Positions 9,756 through 19,660 of a DNA stretch of 30,537 nucleotides are shown here, in pieces. The position numbers and the translations under genes are program-made. Below the pieces are notes generated by a model. That model had not been told where the DNA came from, ran no database searches, and saw nothing but the letters and a program-made list of their open reading frames with translations. Numbering within the stretch: position 1 is the stretch's first letter; every line of letters begins with the position of its first letter. The stretch is from contig NWUY0300043630.1 in the NCBI GenBank assembly GCA_004151065.3, positions 4,734 to 35,270 of the forward strand, given 5' to 3'. Origin of the DNA: Larix sibirica (lineage: Eukaryota; Streptophyta; Pinopsida; Pinales; Pinaceae).

Positions 9756-9760
9756 CTTAG
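9756..9760. repeat. Target-site duplication of E2, right copy (CTTAG)
   Basis: Identical to 2209-2213. Confidence 0.8.
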
Positions 9761-10022
9761 GAATAGGTCCTAACTCATGGAAAAAATTGATGGACCCAAA
9801 AATCTGGCTGCAATCCATTCGATTCCCACTGATGTTCACACTGATCAATGTAAGCATAGGGATTGGTCTTTCCGATGTAAATTTCTAAAACTATATTAGT
9901 GTGCTTGGAAGCATTGAACCTGATCATTAATGCTAGCTGAGTGGTGCCCTGGTCGGGAAGATCATCCTTGTGTGTTGCCCACCATCTTGCGGGAGTCCCT
10001 CTGAGTGTTGTGTCTAGGATTT
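9761..10022 (-). pseudogene. E1 second gag-like module, distal half
   Basis: From the LINE duplication leftward the frame reads LDTTLRGTPARWWATHKDD, then TNPYAYIDQCEHQWES and DFWVHQFF. The ARWWATH block is typical of Retrotrans_gag-like modules in plant gypsy polyproteins. Near 9790 there is a frameshift or stop, after which ELGPIPK continues to the E2 insertion site. It continues a frame that begins on the other side of the LINE at about 17300-17380. Confidence 0.7.
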
Positions 10023-10033
10023 CCATGTGATAT
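10023..10033. repeat. Target-site duplication of the LINE, copy at its 3' end
   Basis: CCATGTGATAT here matches CCATGTGGTAT at 17291-17301 in 10 of 11 positions. The variable length and a T-run next to it (10035-10041, an A tail on the minus strand) are as expected for LINE insertion. Confidence 0.75.
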
Positions 10034-10455
10034 ATTTTTTTGTGTAAGTAAGCTGAACCTTATATTAGAAATCAAAAGGAAATTTACAGTGATACTTTTT
10101 TAAAATAGAGGAGAAATGCACTATTGCCAGTCTAATTTTCAAACATCCCGACCAGCTACTTTTGCAGGAAAAAAACCAGTAATTACATCCCCCCTTCCCT
10201 GAGGAGTTGCAGAGATCCCAAGCTTCCTAATCATCATACAAGGCCACAATGACTATGTATCCCTTTCCCCAAAAATATAAAACAGAAGTCTAAATTACAT
10301 ATCCCACCACGACCGAATTCCGACAAGTTGCAGCATAGCCTGACCAACCCATATTTTGCATTACAAAAACCAAAACTAGCCAACAGACAAACATGAAAAC
10401 TAATACTCATGATTCTTGACAGATAGGACAAAAGTATTACTCATGGAAATTCTTG
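10034..10455 (-). other. LINE 3' UTR and A tail
   Basis: T-rich non-coding sequence (on the minus strand) follows the last coding-like stretch. It ends in CTAATATAAGGTTCAGC, a few more bases and seven As. The small open frame at 10234-10431 has no recognisable content. Confidence 0.6.
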
Positions 10456-11540
10456 TTGTAACATTCTAGTCACGAGCCTAAGCGGTACCAGCAGCTGTGT
10501 TACCCGCCCGACCAGCTTCACCACACATACTAAGAACCAAACTAACCTCACTAGCATGCATAGGAGCAAGACCATGTAGAAAGGAAATGGCAAGGTGGTG
10601 AGCAATAAAATCCACTTTCTTATGCATCAGTTGTAGGTCATTCCATTGTTCCTTCAAAAAGGGATTGGGACCTCATCCCCTTGCATCTTTGCATCCCGCT
10701 CTGCTATCATATGACCCAACAAACCTTTAAAGACCCATAATAGAGCAATAGACCTATCGTACAAAGAGAGGCAAGCTCGAGTCATGCCAGGGTCACTAAT
10801 CCACGGCTCCAAAGCCTTGAATTCCTCCACAGGATTCTCCAATTCCAGGTCCGCCGAGAGGGCTTGCTCAACAGCCTCTATCCCTTACCGAATTGATAGT
10901 GGGACCATGGCCTTATACATCTAGGCTACATGAGAAACACAAAGCTACTCACAGTTAGCACGTTTTCGGCCGACCCCTCCCTTAGCCTCCTAGGGAATCT
11001 CCATACCGTTCTCCCCTCTCGACACCGAATTCTCCTGCGACCACCAAATTACCAGCTTTGCAGAAATGAGACCCCGTGAATGTGGCTTCCAACCAGCCTA
11101 GTCAGGGGAGTTATAGTCCATCGTAAGCTTCATGGTAATCACACCAACAATTGTGTTAATGGTGCCTTCTTCCAACCTCGTCATGCAATGATTACCCCAT
11201 AACTCAGATTCATCGCCTCCGATATTTGCTTGACCCTCGCACCAACCACCTCCGCTTTCCATTACAAGCGCATTGAAGTGAACTCAATTCCCCGTACTAG
11301 GTACCTCCCACTCCATCCTCCAACACAACTTGCTTAATAGAATATTTTAAGTGCCATTCGTGAGAAGGGTGAGTCACAAGCTCAGACACCCAGCTCCCCT
11401 TCCTTGCCATGTGCCACCTTGCATGCTATCATGTCCAAGCTTATGCCACCCGCATCCAAGGGGGGGAAATATTGAATAGACAAGGCTTGGTATTGTCCCA
11501 CAAAATTATTATCCTCTTGATCTCGAATTCTTCTTGCTTT
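10456..11540 (-). pseudogene. LINE ORF2 C-terminal extension or third ORF, unrecognised
   Basis: Between RNase H and the 3' UTR lies about 1.1 kb that looks coding when frames are followed across breaks. Near 11320-11400 it reads SWVSELVTHPSHEWHLKYS. Near 10920 it reads YKAMVPLSIR. The stretch 10884-10654 gives about 77 codons including EEFKALEPWISDPGMTRACL and KGLLGHMIAERDAKMQ. After a frame change it continues with HKKVDFIAHHLAISFLHGL to about 10460. I do not recognise a domain. It could be a lineage-specific extension of ORF2, a separate ORF or a captured host fragment. Confidence 0.45.
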
Positions 11541-11980
11541 TAACTGAGCCTGATCCTAGGTACCTCAGTTAGCCAAGAGATCATCCAAGCGGTTCCCCTT
11601 TCTCTTAACATGGATAAAAGACAGAAGATTAACCTGGTGGATTACTTCGTCGATTTATTCTAGCCTAAATTCCAATCACCATATTTCCAACACCTTAGAA
11701 ACGGGCTTGCCATTTTGAATGTGTTTTTCCATTGTGTGGATAACTTCGGAGTCACCTTCAACAATAAGCGGATCATACCCCCTTCTTCTATCCTGCATTA
11801 AACCATTCATGAGGCCTTTGATTTTAGTTGCATTGTTGGTTTATGAACCAATAAAGCCCTAATAGATCCAAAGGGTTTCACCTTGGGCGTTCCTAAAAAT
11901 TCCCCCAAACCCTGCCTGACCTGGGTTTCCTTTAGAGGCCCCATCAAAGTTTAGCTTGATGCATCCCTGCGGTGGGGCCC
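11541..11980 (-). pseudogene. LINE ORF2 RNase H domain, broken
   Basis: The minus strand reads CIKLNFDGASKGNPGQAGFG, the hallmark of the plant/archaeal-type RNase H (RVT_3) with the first catalytic Asp near 11943. GGIFRNAQGETLW follows. Further on are two stops, then KGLMNGLM (where the catalytic Glu is expected but not evident) and PLIVEGDSEVIHTM with another catalytic Asp. It ends near LDDLLAN. This domain is found in one group of plant L1 elements. Confidence 0.85.
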
Positions 11981-12035
11981 TCTAGACCTCTAGACTTCGA
12001 CTTCCCTTCATGAAGTGTTTGTTTTTTCCAATGTA

Positions 12036-12592
12036 TTATGTCTTGGAGATGACACCCCAATATTGAAGGATTCGAAGCTCGTCAGGGGCAACCTTCCAAT
12101 CCTTATCCAACCATTGAGAAACCATTAAGGTTTCCAAGATATGAGCTTGAATGATACTCCAAACATGATCCTTCGAGTTGTTCTTACCTTGAAAGATACG
12201 TTGGTTGCGCTCTTTCCAGACCTCCCACATTAGAAACCTAGGAATATTTTCCAAATGCGATTCACAATTGCGTTTTGGAAGGGTTTTTCTCTCCATTCTA
12301 TAAGTGACTGGCCTGGCTTCCACTGGACAAAAGAAGAATGTTGAGAAAAACGAGCTACTCCAAGGTCCCATAGCCTAGATGAGAAGGGGCATGAGTCCAA
12401 TAAATGAGCTGTCATTTCCTCCTCAGCTTCATAGAGGCAACAATGAATCGGTCCTTCAAACCCCCATTTCTTGAGGTGTTCACCCGTTAGGACCTGTCTA
12501 TGCAACACTAGCCATAAAAGGTTGCCACCTTTGGCCAAAGTTGAGCTACCCACACTTTCTTCCACTCTGGTTGGGATTGATTGCGACTCCAC
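12036..12592 (-). pseudogene. LINE ORF2 zinc-binding (zf-RVT) region, frameshifted
   Basis: The first open part reads LLWLVLHRQVLTGEHLKKWG, then CCLYEAEEEMTAHLLDSCPF, matching the zf-RVT pattern with one Cys replaced by Tyr. The frame ends near 12230 and the next frame continues with FLMWEVWKERNQRIFQGKNN, the usual sequence before RNase H. The frameshift lies at about 12240. Confidence 0.8.
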
Positions 12593-12599
12593 CCTGCCT

Positions 12600-13400
12600 C
12601 AAGAATGTATGCTTATTTGACTGTGGAGACCCCTTTCGAAGAATAGCCCCATCAAATCTTGTTAGGTTTGGTCTGCACTCTAATGCACCTATTTTGTAGA
12701 TCATTCCATAGGTCTTGCAATTCCCCGTGGCCAATTTCTCTCCACCATTCCATGGGCTTCCACCTTCTGTTCTCCTGGGGGTTTGGGTCCTATTTCCAAT
12801 AATATTTGACCTTGATCCCCCCTTTCCCCTTCCCCCATAGCTGAAAGGTTGGGTTGTCAAAGTTGCTACTAAGTGGTAGAAGTTGTTGCCATGAGTCATT
12901 CCAGAAATCTGTCGTTTCTCCATTTTTTATTTTTAAAAGTTATGCTTCTAAACCATATCTTTTCCTTTCCATGTCGACTTCCAGATGTAGGATCTTTCCT
13001 AGGGGCGGTTGAACCGAACTAGATCCGGCTTGGAAATTCCCTACGCATATTTACTATGCCAGAATTAGGCCCATGGTTCACTCTCATACGATATCGATTT
13101 CCAACAGACCTTGGCCTCTAGCACCAAGCAACTTTTCTTCAAGTTCCGAAGGCCAAGACCTCCTTGAGATTTGGGCACATAGAACTTATCCCATCCCACC
13201 AGGGACTATCCCCATAGGAAAGTCCTCTATAACTGACATATTTCTTTTATCACCAATTTTGGTGCAGCCATCACCGAGAACAGGTACATTGGAATGGATT
13301 GAAGAACACTCTTTTCTAGCACTAGCCTACTAGCAAAGTTAAGCGGCATGAAGACCTAGTTAGATAACTTACTCCTGATCTTATCCGCTAATTCCTTCCA
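12600..13400 (-). pseudogene. LINE ORF2 region between RT and zf-RVT
   Basis: Recognisable blocks on the minus strand are GGLGLRNLKKSCLVLEAKV (near 13100-13160) and FWNDSWQQLLPL followed by GKGKGG (12780-12910). Both are typical of the stretch after RT in plant LINE ORF2. Many stops and frame changes occur. Confidence 0.65.
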
Positions 13401-14560
13401 GGATGCCCTTCGCACAGTCGAATCAGACAACGGGGTACCCAATTATTTGGAACAAATGGAACTCCCTTGAAACCTTAGAATACGGGTGATATTCTGTTGA
13501 GTTCTCTTGGGTGTATTAAAGAAAAAGACCTAGGATTTTTCCTCGTTGATTGACAAAATTGAAGCCTTGAAGAAAAGGTTTAGTCCTCATTTAATCACCT
13601 AAGATTCTTGCACTGAGACATGACCCATTAGCATAGTATCATCTACGAATTACTAATGGGACTTTTTATGTTCCTAAGGGTGAAGGAGAAGCCCCTACAT
13701 CTCCTGATTATGCACCAAGTGTTTAAATAACCTGCCCAAGCCCTCTGCCACGAGGATAAACAAAAATGGAGAGAGAGGGTCTCCCTCCCTTATCCCCTTA
13801 GAGGGGTGAAAGGGATTCGAGGGAACTCCCTTAACTAAGACAAAAAAAACACTGAAGATGATAGGTTGAGAATCCAGGCAACCCACAACTCACTGAAGCC
13901 AAAGGCTTTCAATATCTCTAACATAAATTGCCAATTGATTTTGTCATAATATTTTTCCAAATAAAGTTTAATAAGCATACCTGGATTCTTGGTGACTTTA
14001 AGAGAATGGATTACCTCATGAACAAGATCAAGGATTTACCATCCCTCCACGAATCTGGATTGCTCCACCGAGATGAGTTTGGGCAAGATTGGTTTGAGCC
14101 TGTTAGCAATAACCTTGGTGATGATCTTATAAATGACATTACATAGAGCAATTGGATGGGATTTACCAAGAGAATCATCCTCCTTGCTTTTCGGGATCAA
14201 TGATAGGAAGGTGGCATTGAAGGCCGATGGAACCCCACTTGTTACCCATGAGTTCTCCACATTCCGCACAACTTCCACCTTGATCACATCCCAGAAGAAA
14301 TGGAAAAAATGGTTGTGAACCCATCTGGTCCTAGGGATTTGTCGTTTGTCATTTGTCTTAGAGCTTCCTCTACCTCCTCAGTCACCATTGGACTCATGAG
14401 CACCTCATTTTTTTCATGGGTTACTAATGAAGGTATGTGTTTAGTAATCTTAGCAATATCCTCCATACGATTATGTTTTGACTCGCTCATTAGTTGAATG
14501 AAGTAGTCAACCAATTCAGTCTCCATTTCCTGCTGCAATTCCACCCATTCTCCATTCGTC
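13401..14560 (-). pseudogene. LINE ORF2 reverse transcriptase, broken
   Basis: Motifs in order on the minus strand are a MTNDKSLGPDGFT entry block (about 14310), AFNATFLSLIPKSK and ALCNVIYKIITKVIANRLKP (14260-14080), GIREGDPLSPFLFILVAEGL (13810-13720) and the catalytic FVDD box at 13638-13649 followed by TMLMGH. All are standard non-LTR RT motifs. The frame changes several times. It would copy LINE RNA at the nicked target. Confidence 0.9.
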
Positions 14561-15009
14561 TTTAAAAGCCCCGAGATGTGATTTTTGAGCCTGTTTTGAA
14601 TGGTTGATCTGTGAAAGAAGGAAGTGTTGCATTCCCCCTCTTTAAGTCATTGATTTCTTGATTTTTGCTTCCACAATATTTCCTCTTGTCTCGACCTTTC
14701 CTCTAGCCTTTCCCCAACCAGATGTACTTATTCTTTGAGCCTCTAATATATCCCTCCGATATTCCTTTGATCTGTATTTCCTCAAACCTTTTTTCCAAGT
14801 TTCTCTTTTCCTGAAAGATGTTTCCAAACTCCTCTTTATTCCACTTTTTTAACTTCATCTTGATAAGTTTTAATTTTTGTTGGAATTGATACATACAAGA
14901 TCCTTCAGGAGATTCACCTCCCTCCCACCATTGTTGAACCATCTCTTTGAATCCAGGGTGAGATAGCCAAAATTGTTCGAAGCGAAAAGGATTTCTCGTT
15001 GCTCCCTCA
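14561..15009 (-). pseudogene. LINE ORF2 linker between endonuclease and RT
   Basis: Lys/Glu-rich, coil-like coding remnants such as KLIKMKLKKWNKEEFGNIF (near 14840) and REILFASNNFGYLTLDSKRW (near 14960) match the helical linker seen in plant LINE ORF2. The frame is broken. Confidence 0.7.
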
Positions 15010-15721
15010 TCATTAACCCATGAGAGTCTAATCCACTAGTGATTTGACCCAACAACATAAATGATTGAGATAGTAGCTTCCCCACCGTTTGTCAGAATGG
15101 ATTCAAACACTAGGAAGCAATCCATCCTAGAAGCAATGTGTTTGTCCCCTCCTTGCTTATTTTTCCAGGTGAACACATGGTTATTGGCTTCTAAATCAAC
15201 CAGGTTTAGATCCTCCATCAAATCCATGAACTTAAGACAGGTTGTGTCCAGCTGCCTTCTACCCCCGTTTTTTCTTGTAGAGAGGTAATCATATTGAAGT
15301 CTCCTCCGATAACCCAATGTCGACCGTTAGTGACCATCATTAGATACCCTCGATATCGTAGGAACTAGAGCTTGATATGAGGAGCATGAGGGCCATACAC
15401 ATTTGTAATCATACCGCCAATGGGGGAGCCAATTAGCTTAAAGTCCGCTGAAATAAAACTCTAAGTGGCAAGAAAGTTTGATATACTAATTAGCTCAGAA
15501 TCCTAGAGAATTGCAAGTTCCCCTACTGCACCCTGCGCATCCACTGGCATCATTTCGCAACCCCTCCATAATATCCTTAGATTTATTCTCAAGAACTCCT
15601 CTAAACACTTTGTCTTTTGAATGAATAAAACCCTCGGCTTTTTCATAGCTACTTTTCTTCTCAACATTCTCCTCTTCATTAGTCCTTTAATTCCTCTTAT
15701 ATTCCAGGACAACAATTTCAT
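15010..15721 (-). pseudogene. LINE ORF2 N-terminus: AP-like endonuclease, broken
   Basis: The ORF2 start at 15721 reads MKLLSWNIRGIKGLMKRRML, the classic first strand of EEP nucleases with the catalytic Asn. PRVLFIQKTKC follows, where the usual catalytic Glu of QETK is Lys here. Downstream (15317-15036) are CLKFMDLMEDLNLVDLEAN, FTWKNKQGGDKHIASRMDCF and a final GSNH. It would nick target DNA. The Glu-to-Lys change and frame breaks mean it is inactive. Confidence 0.88.
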
Positions 15722-15817
15722 TGGGCTTGAGCTCGAATTGCAGATAAGTCCACCTTGATGGTCAGGTACTAACTCGACTCCACCATCTTGATCCCCACCT
15801 ATGCTAGCCTCTGTCGG

Positions 15818-17230
15818 TCACTCCTTCTCCCCCTTTTTTTCTGGTCCTTCTTTGAACTTTTTGTTCTCCCTAGGGTTTTCTCCTTTAATCCCTAGAGATT
15901 TATGCCGAGATATTTTAAGCAGAGTTTCCTGCAGGAGCTCAATCTAATGCCTTAGCACATAACCATCCCCTTTTTGGGCACAAGCTGCTTTTATCTCATC
16001 CAGGTCCAACTCCCATAGATCAATTTATTCTTCTTCCTCATCCTCCATATCAACGTGGGAACTGATTCCTTCACTTGGTTTCATTTGGGAATTAGATCCA
16101 TTCTCCCCATCCTTCTAGCCTTCCCTTGATTTCAGTGTGTCCTTCGTAGTTCCATTGATAACGAGATATGAAATAGTTTATGGGGTTTCCCCCAGAATAC
16201 CAATTCTATTTGAAGTTTGAATCTTCCTTTCCTTGGGAACATCAAGCACCTTGGGTCCCTTTTTCCTCCTATTGATCACTTTGGTAAAACCCTCACCATT
16301 AGTTTCCTCTTTCTTCTTCTCCCGGGCTACGGATTTATTCAAGGGGAAATCCCAGAATAGATGGCCATGTTCATGACACTTCCTGCATCAGAACAATAAT
16401 GTTCACAATCCAAGGGTTGGACCCAATCTTCATCGTCCCAAGTGAGGGCGATTGCTTCTGGGATCTTCTTGGATAAATTCATGTATACACAGATTCTGGC
16501 ATATGAGGTGTAACGAGATCTCTTAGTTTGTTCCGAGACTCTAACAAAATCTCCTAGAGTATTCCCTATATCTTTCAGAATATTTGGATCCCAGTATTCA
16601 CATGGTAAGGATTATAAACATATCCATACTTGAGCTTTAGTCATGTCCTTCTTATCAGGGTTAAATATTTCCTGCCAAGGTTTTAAAAGAGCCTTGCTGA
16701 GTAAAATAAGTATGAACCTCCCTTAAAAAATATTGTCTCTATCTTCAAGGTTGAAAAAGTCAAAAGCGAAGAAAGCCTTTGACGCTAGTTGAATATCCTA
16801 ATGCCCTTTACGGTTCCAGACTAATTGAATCCATTTAATCAAATCTTTTTCCTTAGGCCAAATTCCAATTAAATTACCTATGAGTGCGTGATCCTTTAGG
16901 TACTGGGTTCTCTCCCGCAATCTGTCCTATTTGATCTACATAGAAGTAATCCTAACAGTCTTTGGATACAATGTCCTGCTCTTTCCCCCCCTCTCAGATT
17001 CTGGTCCCCAGGTTGCATTGAGGTCGATCCTACTCCTCTTGTTCTGGTCCCAGAGCCTTCCCCAATCTTGATCTTACCATTCGCATCTACACCATCAACA
17101 ATGGGGGGGAGGGAATTGATCCCCTCCCCCATCACAGCCTCCATACCTCTGGCCTCCACCACAGGGACAACAAAACCTGCCCCCCTGCGCTTCCAACCTC
17201 CGTCGCTGGAGCTACAGAGAACAAGATATC
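15818..17230 (-). pseudogene. LINE ORF1 (DUF4283 + degraded zinc knuckle)
   Basis: The N-terminal frame is open from about 17230 (SSSDGGWKRRG near 17200, no upstream ATG seen) to 16896. A shifted frame then reads YLKDHALIGNLIGIWPKEKD and AFFAFDFFNLEDRDNIF. Next come WQEIFNPDKKDMTKAQVWI and the DUF4283 end SYARICVYMNLSKKIPEAIA (near 16480). WVQPLDCEHYC leads into a damaged CCHC region (about 16340-16420). The acidic and basic C-terminal tail ends at a stop at 15818-15820, about 100 bases before ORF2. It differs clearly from the ORF1 at 1-923, so the window holds two LINE families. Confidence 0.8.
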
Positions 17231-17290
17231 CCAGTAAACCCTAACCCAAAAAAAGGTCTTCCAGAAAACAACCCTCCCTCATATTCATGC

Positions 17291-17301
17291 CCATGTGGTA
17301 T
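17291..17301. repeat. Target-site duplication of the LINE, copy at its 5' end
   Basis: CCATGTGGTAT matches 10023-10033 with one mismatch. Confidence 0.75.
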
Positions 17302-18000
17302 TCTTTCATAGCTAAGGAGTCCATTTTTCTGGGGATTTTTTCTAGGCCATTGGTGCCATCATATATTGGTGGATCATTGAATTCTACTCCAATCCATCAA
17401 ACTAATTTGATCATTGTGCAATGTTTGGAAGAGAGTTCATGTTTCCCATTCTACCAATTATCCCAAGATTCTCTAGAATCACTATCGAACGAGTGAATGC
17501 TTCTCCAACTTACTGAACCTTCTGTTGTTGGGTTCACATAATATTCCCTCTTCCTTGATGTCAAGGAGTATAGGTTATCCAGAACATATCTTTCCATATT
17601 CTCATGTGCTGGTTTAGTGTATCGAGGACCTTGGTGTGAGTATAGACATAGCATAACCTTCATACTATCAGCTTCAGAGGTCATCATCATGTTCTTCAAG
17701 TTGATCACTCTATACTTTTCATAATCCCACTCTATGCCTAGTAGCACTGGGTAAGGATCTGTTCCACTCATCATCTCGATTAATTCAAAATCCGTGATGG
17801 TTTAGACATTTTTATAACCTCCTAAATCAAATTCAACATTCTTCAATCGACCAATCGGGAAGATACAATAGTGGTTCGCCATCTTAAAATGACATGAGAT
17901 CATACAAGAGATGGACAACCCATCGCTTCATAATAATTCTTTGGGAGTATATTCACATCATACCTCAAATATAACATCACATTCTTAATATCATCGCCAT
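17302..18000 (-). pseudogene. E1 protease region and start of the second gag-like module
   Basis: On the minus strand, VNILPKNYYEAMGCPSLV (near 17950) is followed by decayed frames. The open stretch 17774-17451 begins with DPYPVLLGIEWDYEKYRVIN, the downstream block of plant gypsy proteases, and includes YVNPTTEGSVSWRSIHSF. The catalytic D-G/S-G just before VNILPK is no longer visible (LRYD). After 17450 the sequence reads EFNDPPIYDGTNGLEK, the start of the gag-like module that the LINE splits at 17301. The protease would process the polyprotein. Confidence 0.7.
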
Positions 18001-18566
18001 GTACCTGTGCATCTAACTAAAATTCTTGACCAATCCTCTTCCTTCATTTCTTTTGCACCAGTTGAATGTTTCTCTCAGGTAGCGGGGAACATATCTCTTC
18101 ATAAGCTTCCGCAACATCATGTATTTCGTGAATCATTCTACACAACTTATAGGTGGCGCTTTCATCTTCCAAGATATCTTTTAACAGAGAAATCCACATA
18201 GAAACATGATCTCTTATCTTGTAAGTATATGTCCCTTTCCCATCAGATCTTCGTGTCATCCCTTCTATGTTGGAGGGAAGGTCCTGCATCATACTTGGCT
18301 AGTGGGGTTAGTTTCTACTTGAACATCTTGGTAGCATCACGATAAATTTCTTTCTGCTTAATTGGGATGTACTTTTTTTCTTCTTCTTGGTACTGCTTTT
18401 CTTATTATCGGTGAGTTTGGTTTGGGGTGGTTGGCTTAGGTTCCTACTCCTCCTCGAGTAACAACAAATTCTGCTACATTGCAATTTTATCGAGGTTAGG
18501 AGTTAAAAAAAATTATTTGTCCTTCTTGCACGATCTTCCCATGTTGCGATAAGCTCTGGGCACTCA
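18001..18566 (-). pseudogene. E1 spacer between zinc knuckles and protease
   Basis: The open stretch 18292-18044 reads, in part, KIRDHVSMWISLLKDILEDE and EVYEEICS-like residues (EAYEEICSPLPE). It lies in the right place and direction for E1 polyprotein. No domain is recognised, and 18300-18560 has only decayed frames. Confidence 0.5.
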
Positions 18567-19125
18567 TCAATAGTGCGGGTGTTTACGACAGTATGTGCAC
18601 CGGGTTCTCTTAGGTAGAGGGAAATCTTGAACAAGGTGTCCAATCTCATTGCAATTGTAACAAGGAATTAGGCTTGTGTGACCTCCTCCTGATCCAACTC
18701 CAAAAGCCCTTATGTGCCCTCCATTGCCTTCTCTTTCTAGATGTTGACCTGCTACTTGATATATGGAATGGTATGGAGTCTTTATGTCAATATTTTCAAT
18801 TCTCCACATTTCTTAGTACTATGTATAGTAGATCCACAAAATTCATAGAATATCATGTTTGGCATTGCACAATACTTTTTTAGAATTGGAAAGAGTCACG
18901 GTGGGTGGCCATAGGCTTTATAGATTTCACAGAAATCATTTGGAGAGCATCTTGGCAGGTCTCGATATGTTGGTCGACCTGTTGGTTGAAAAGGGTTTGC
19001 TACGGGAATTTGCACAATACTTTCACTTGGTCCATTGCTAAATGGTCCTCCCAATGAAACCAATCCTCCCCTCATTTTGGGACATTCCGAGAAGTGGTGT
19101 CCTTCTGCCATACTGTACACCAAAC
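18567..19125 (-). pseudogene. E1 gag nucleocapsid: several decayed CCHC zinc knuckles
   Basis: Following the minus strand, knuckle-like modules appear in order: GHHFSECP (near 19090), FCEIYKAYGHPPRTF (near 18920), FYEFCGSTIHSTKKC (near 18850), CYNCNEIGHLVQDF (near 18640) and a half module RCTYCRKHPHY (near 18590). Nearly every module has lost one or more Cys, to Tyr or Phe in the clearest cases. A Gly-rich segment sits between the third and fourth. The set would bind RNA in the particle. Frameshifts near 18810 and 18890 separate the parts. Confidence 0.7.
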
Positions 19126-19660
19126 TTGTGGTTGACTTGGTTTTGGTATATTCATCTCTTGAAGTCTTTTCGTTAGTTTTGCAAGCTTTCTCTACACCTA
19201 CGTTAATTCCGCATAAAACAAGGAAGTCCCTACTGCTGTGGTGTTCGGGTAATTAGTCATGGCCTCATTCTTCATAGCGTCTTCCAATGCACTTTTAGGC
19301 GAGTCCACCACCTGTTGTGACAAGGGAATTCTTGTTAAAGGTAATAATCCTTGAATAAACCATTCGAATCATGCACCAAAAATGAAAGATTAGCTAATAC
19401 ATCCTTGAATCATCATGCATAATACCAAGGAGACTCTCCCTGTATCTATCAAATTTCTCTTAGTTCCGTGATAGCTTGCTTTTTTGACCTAAGTTGTGAA
19501 AACTCATGTAGGAATAATTTCTTTGTCTCAACCATAAGAGGGGCTACTACATTTGGGTCTCATCTCTCAATCAATTTCATGTACCACTATAAAGCTCTTT
19601 CCCATAAAGTTGTCTAGAATTCAACCAGCTTGGACACCATCGAAGTCCATATGGCGTTCC
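19126..19660 (-). pseudogene. E1 gag capsid core, decayed
   Basis: Minus-strand remnants include FIQGLLPLTRIPLSQQ (near 19350), SPKSALEDAMKNEAMTNYPN (near 19280), and upstream LMVETKKLFLHEFSQL followed by RSKKQAITELREI (near 19450-19540). These match the C-terminal half of plant gypsy capsids. Frames are broken. Confidence 0.6.

Larger units (their letters stand above)
10034..17290 (-). mobile_element. Near full-length plant L1-like LINE with RNase H (7.26 kb)
   Basis: On the minus strand the order is a short 5' leader, ORF1 (DUF4283-like), ORF2 with endonuclease, RT, zinc-binding domain and RNase H, a further coding-like region, a 3' UTR and a seven-base A tail. An 11-bp duplication flanks it. 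Both ORFs carry many stops and frameshifts, so it is dead. It interrupts the second gag-like module of E1, and the E1 frame continues after removal of one duplication copy. Confidence 0.88.

Noticed and set aside
12546-12923. Minus-strand 125-codon frame
   Set aside because: It lies in another frame over LINE ORF2; the recognisable ORF2 blocks (FWNDSWQQLLPL) are in a different frame of the same strand.
13073-13333. Plus-strand frame of 86 codons
   Set aside because: Antisense to LINE ORF2; no domain seen.
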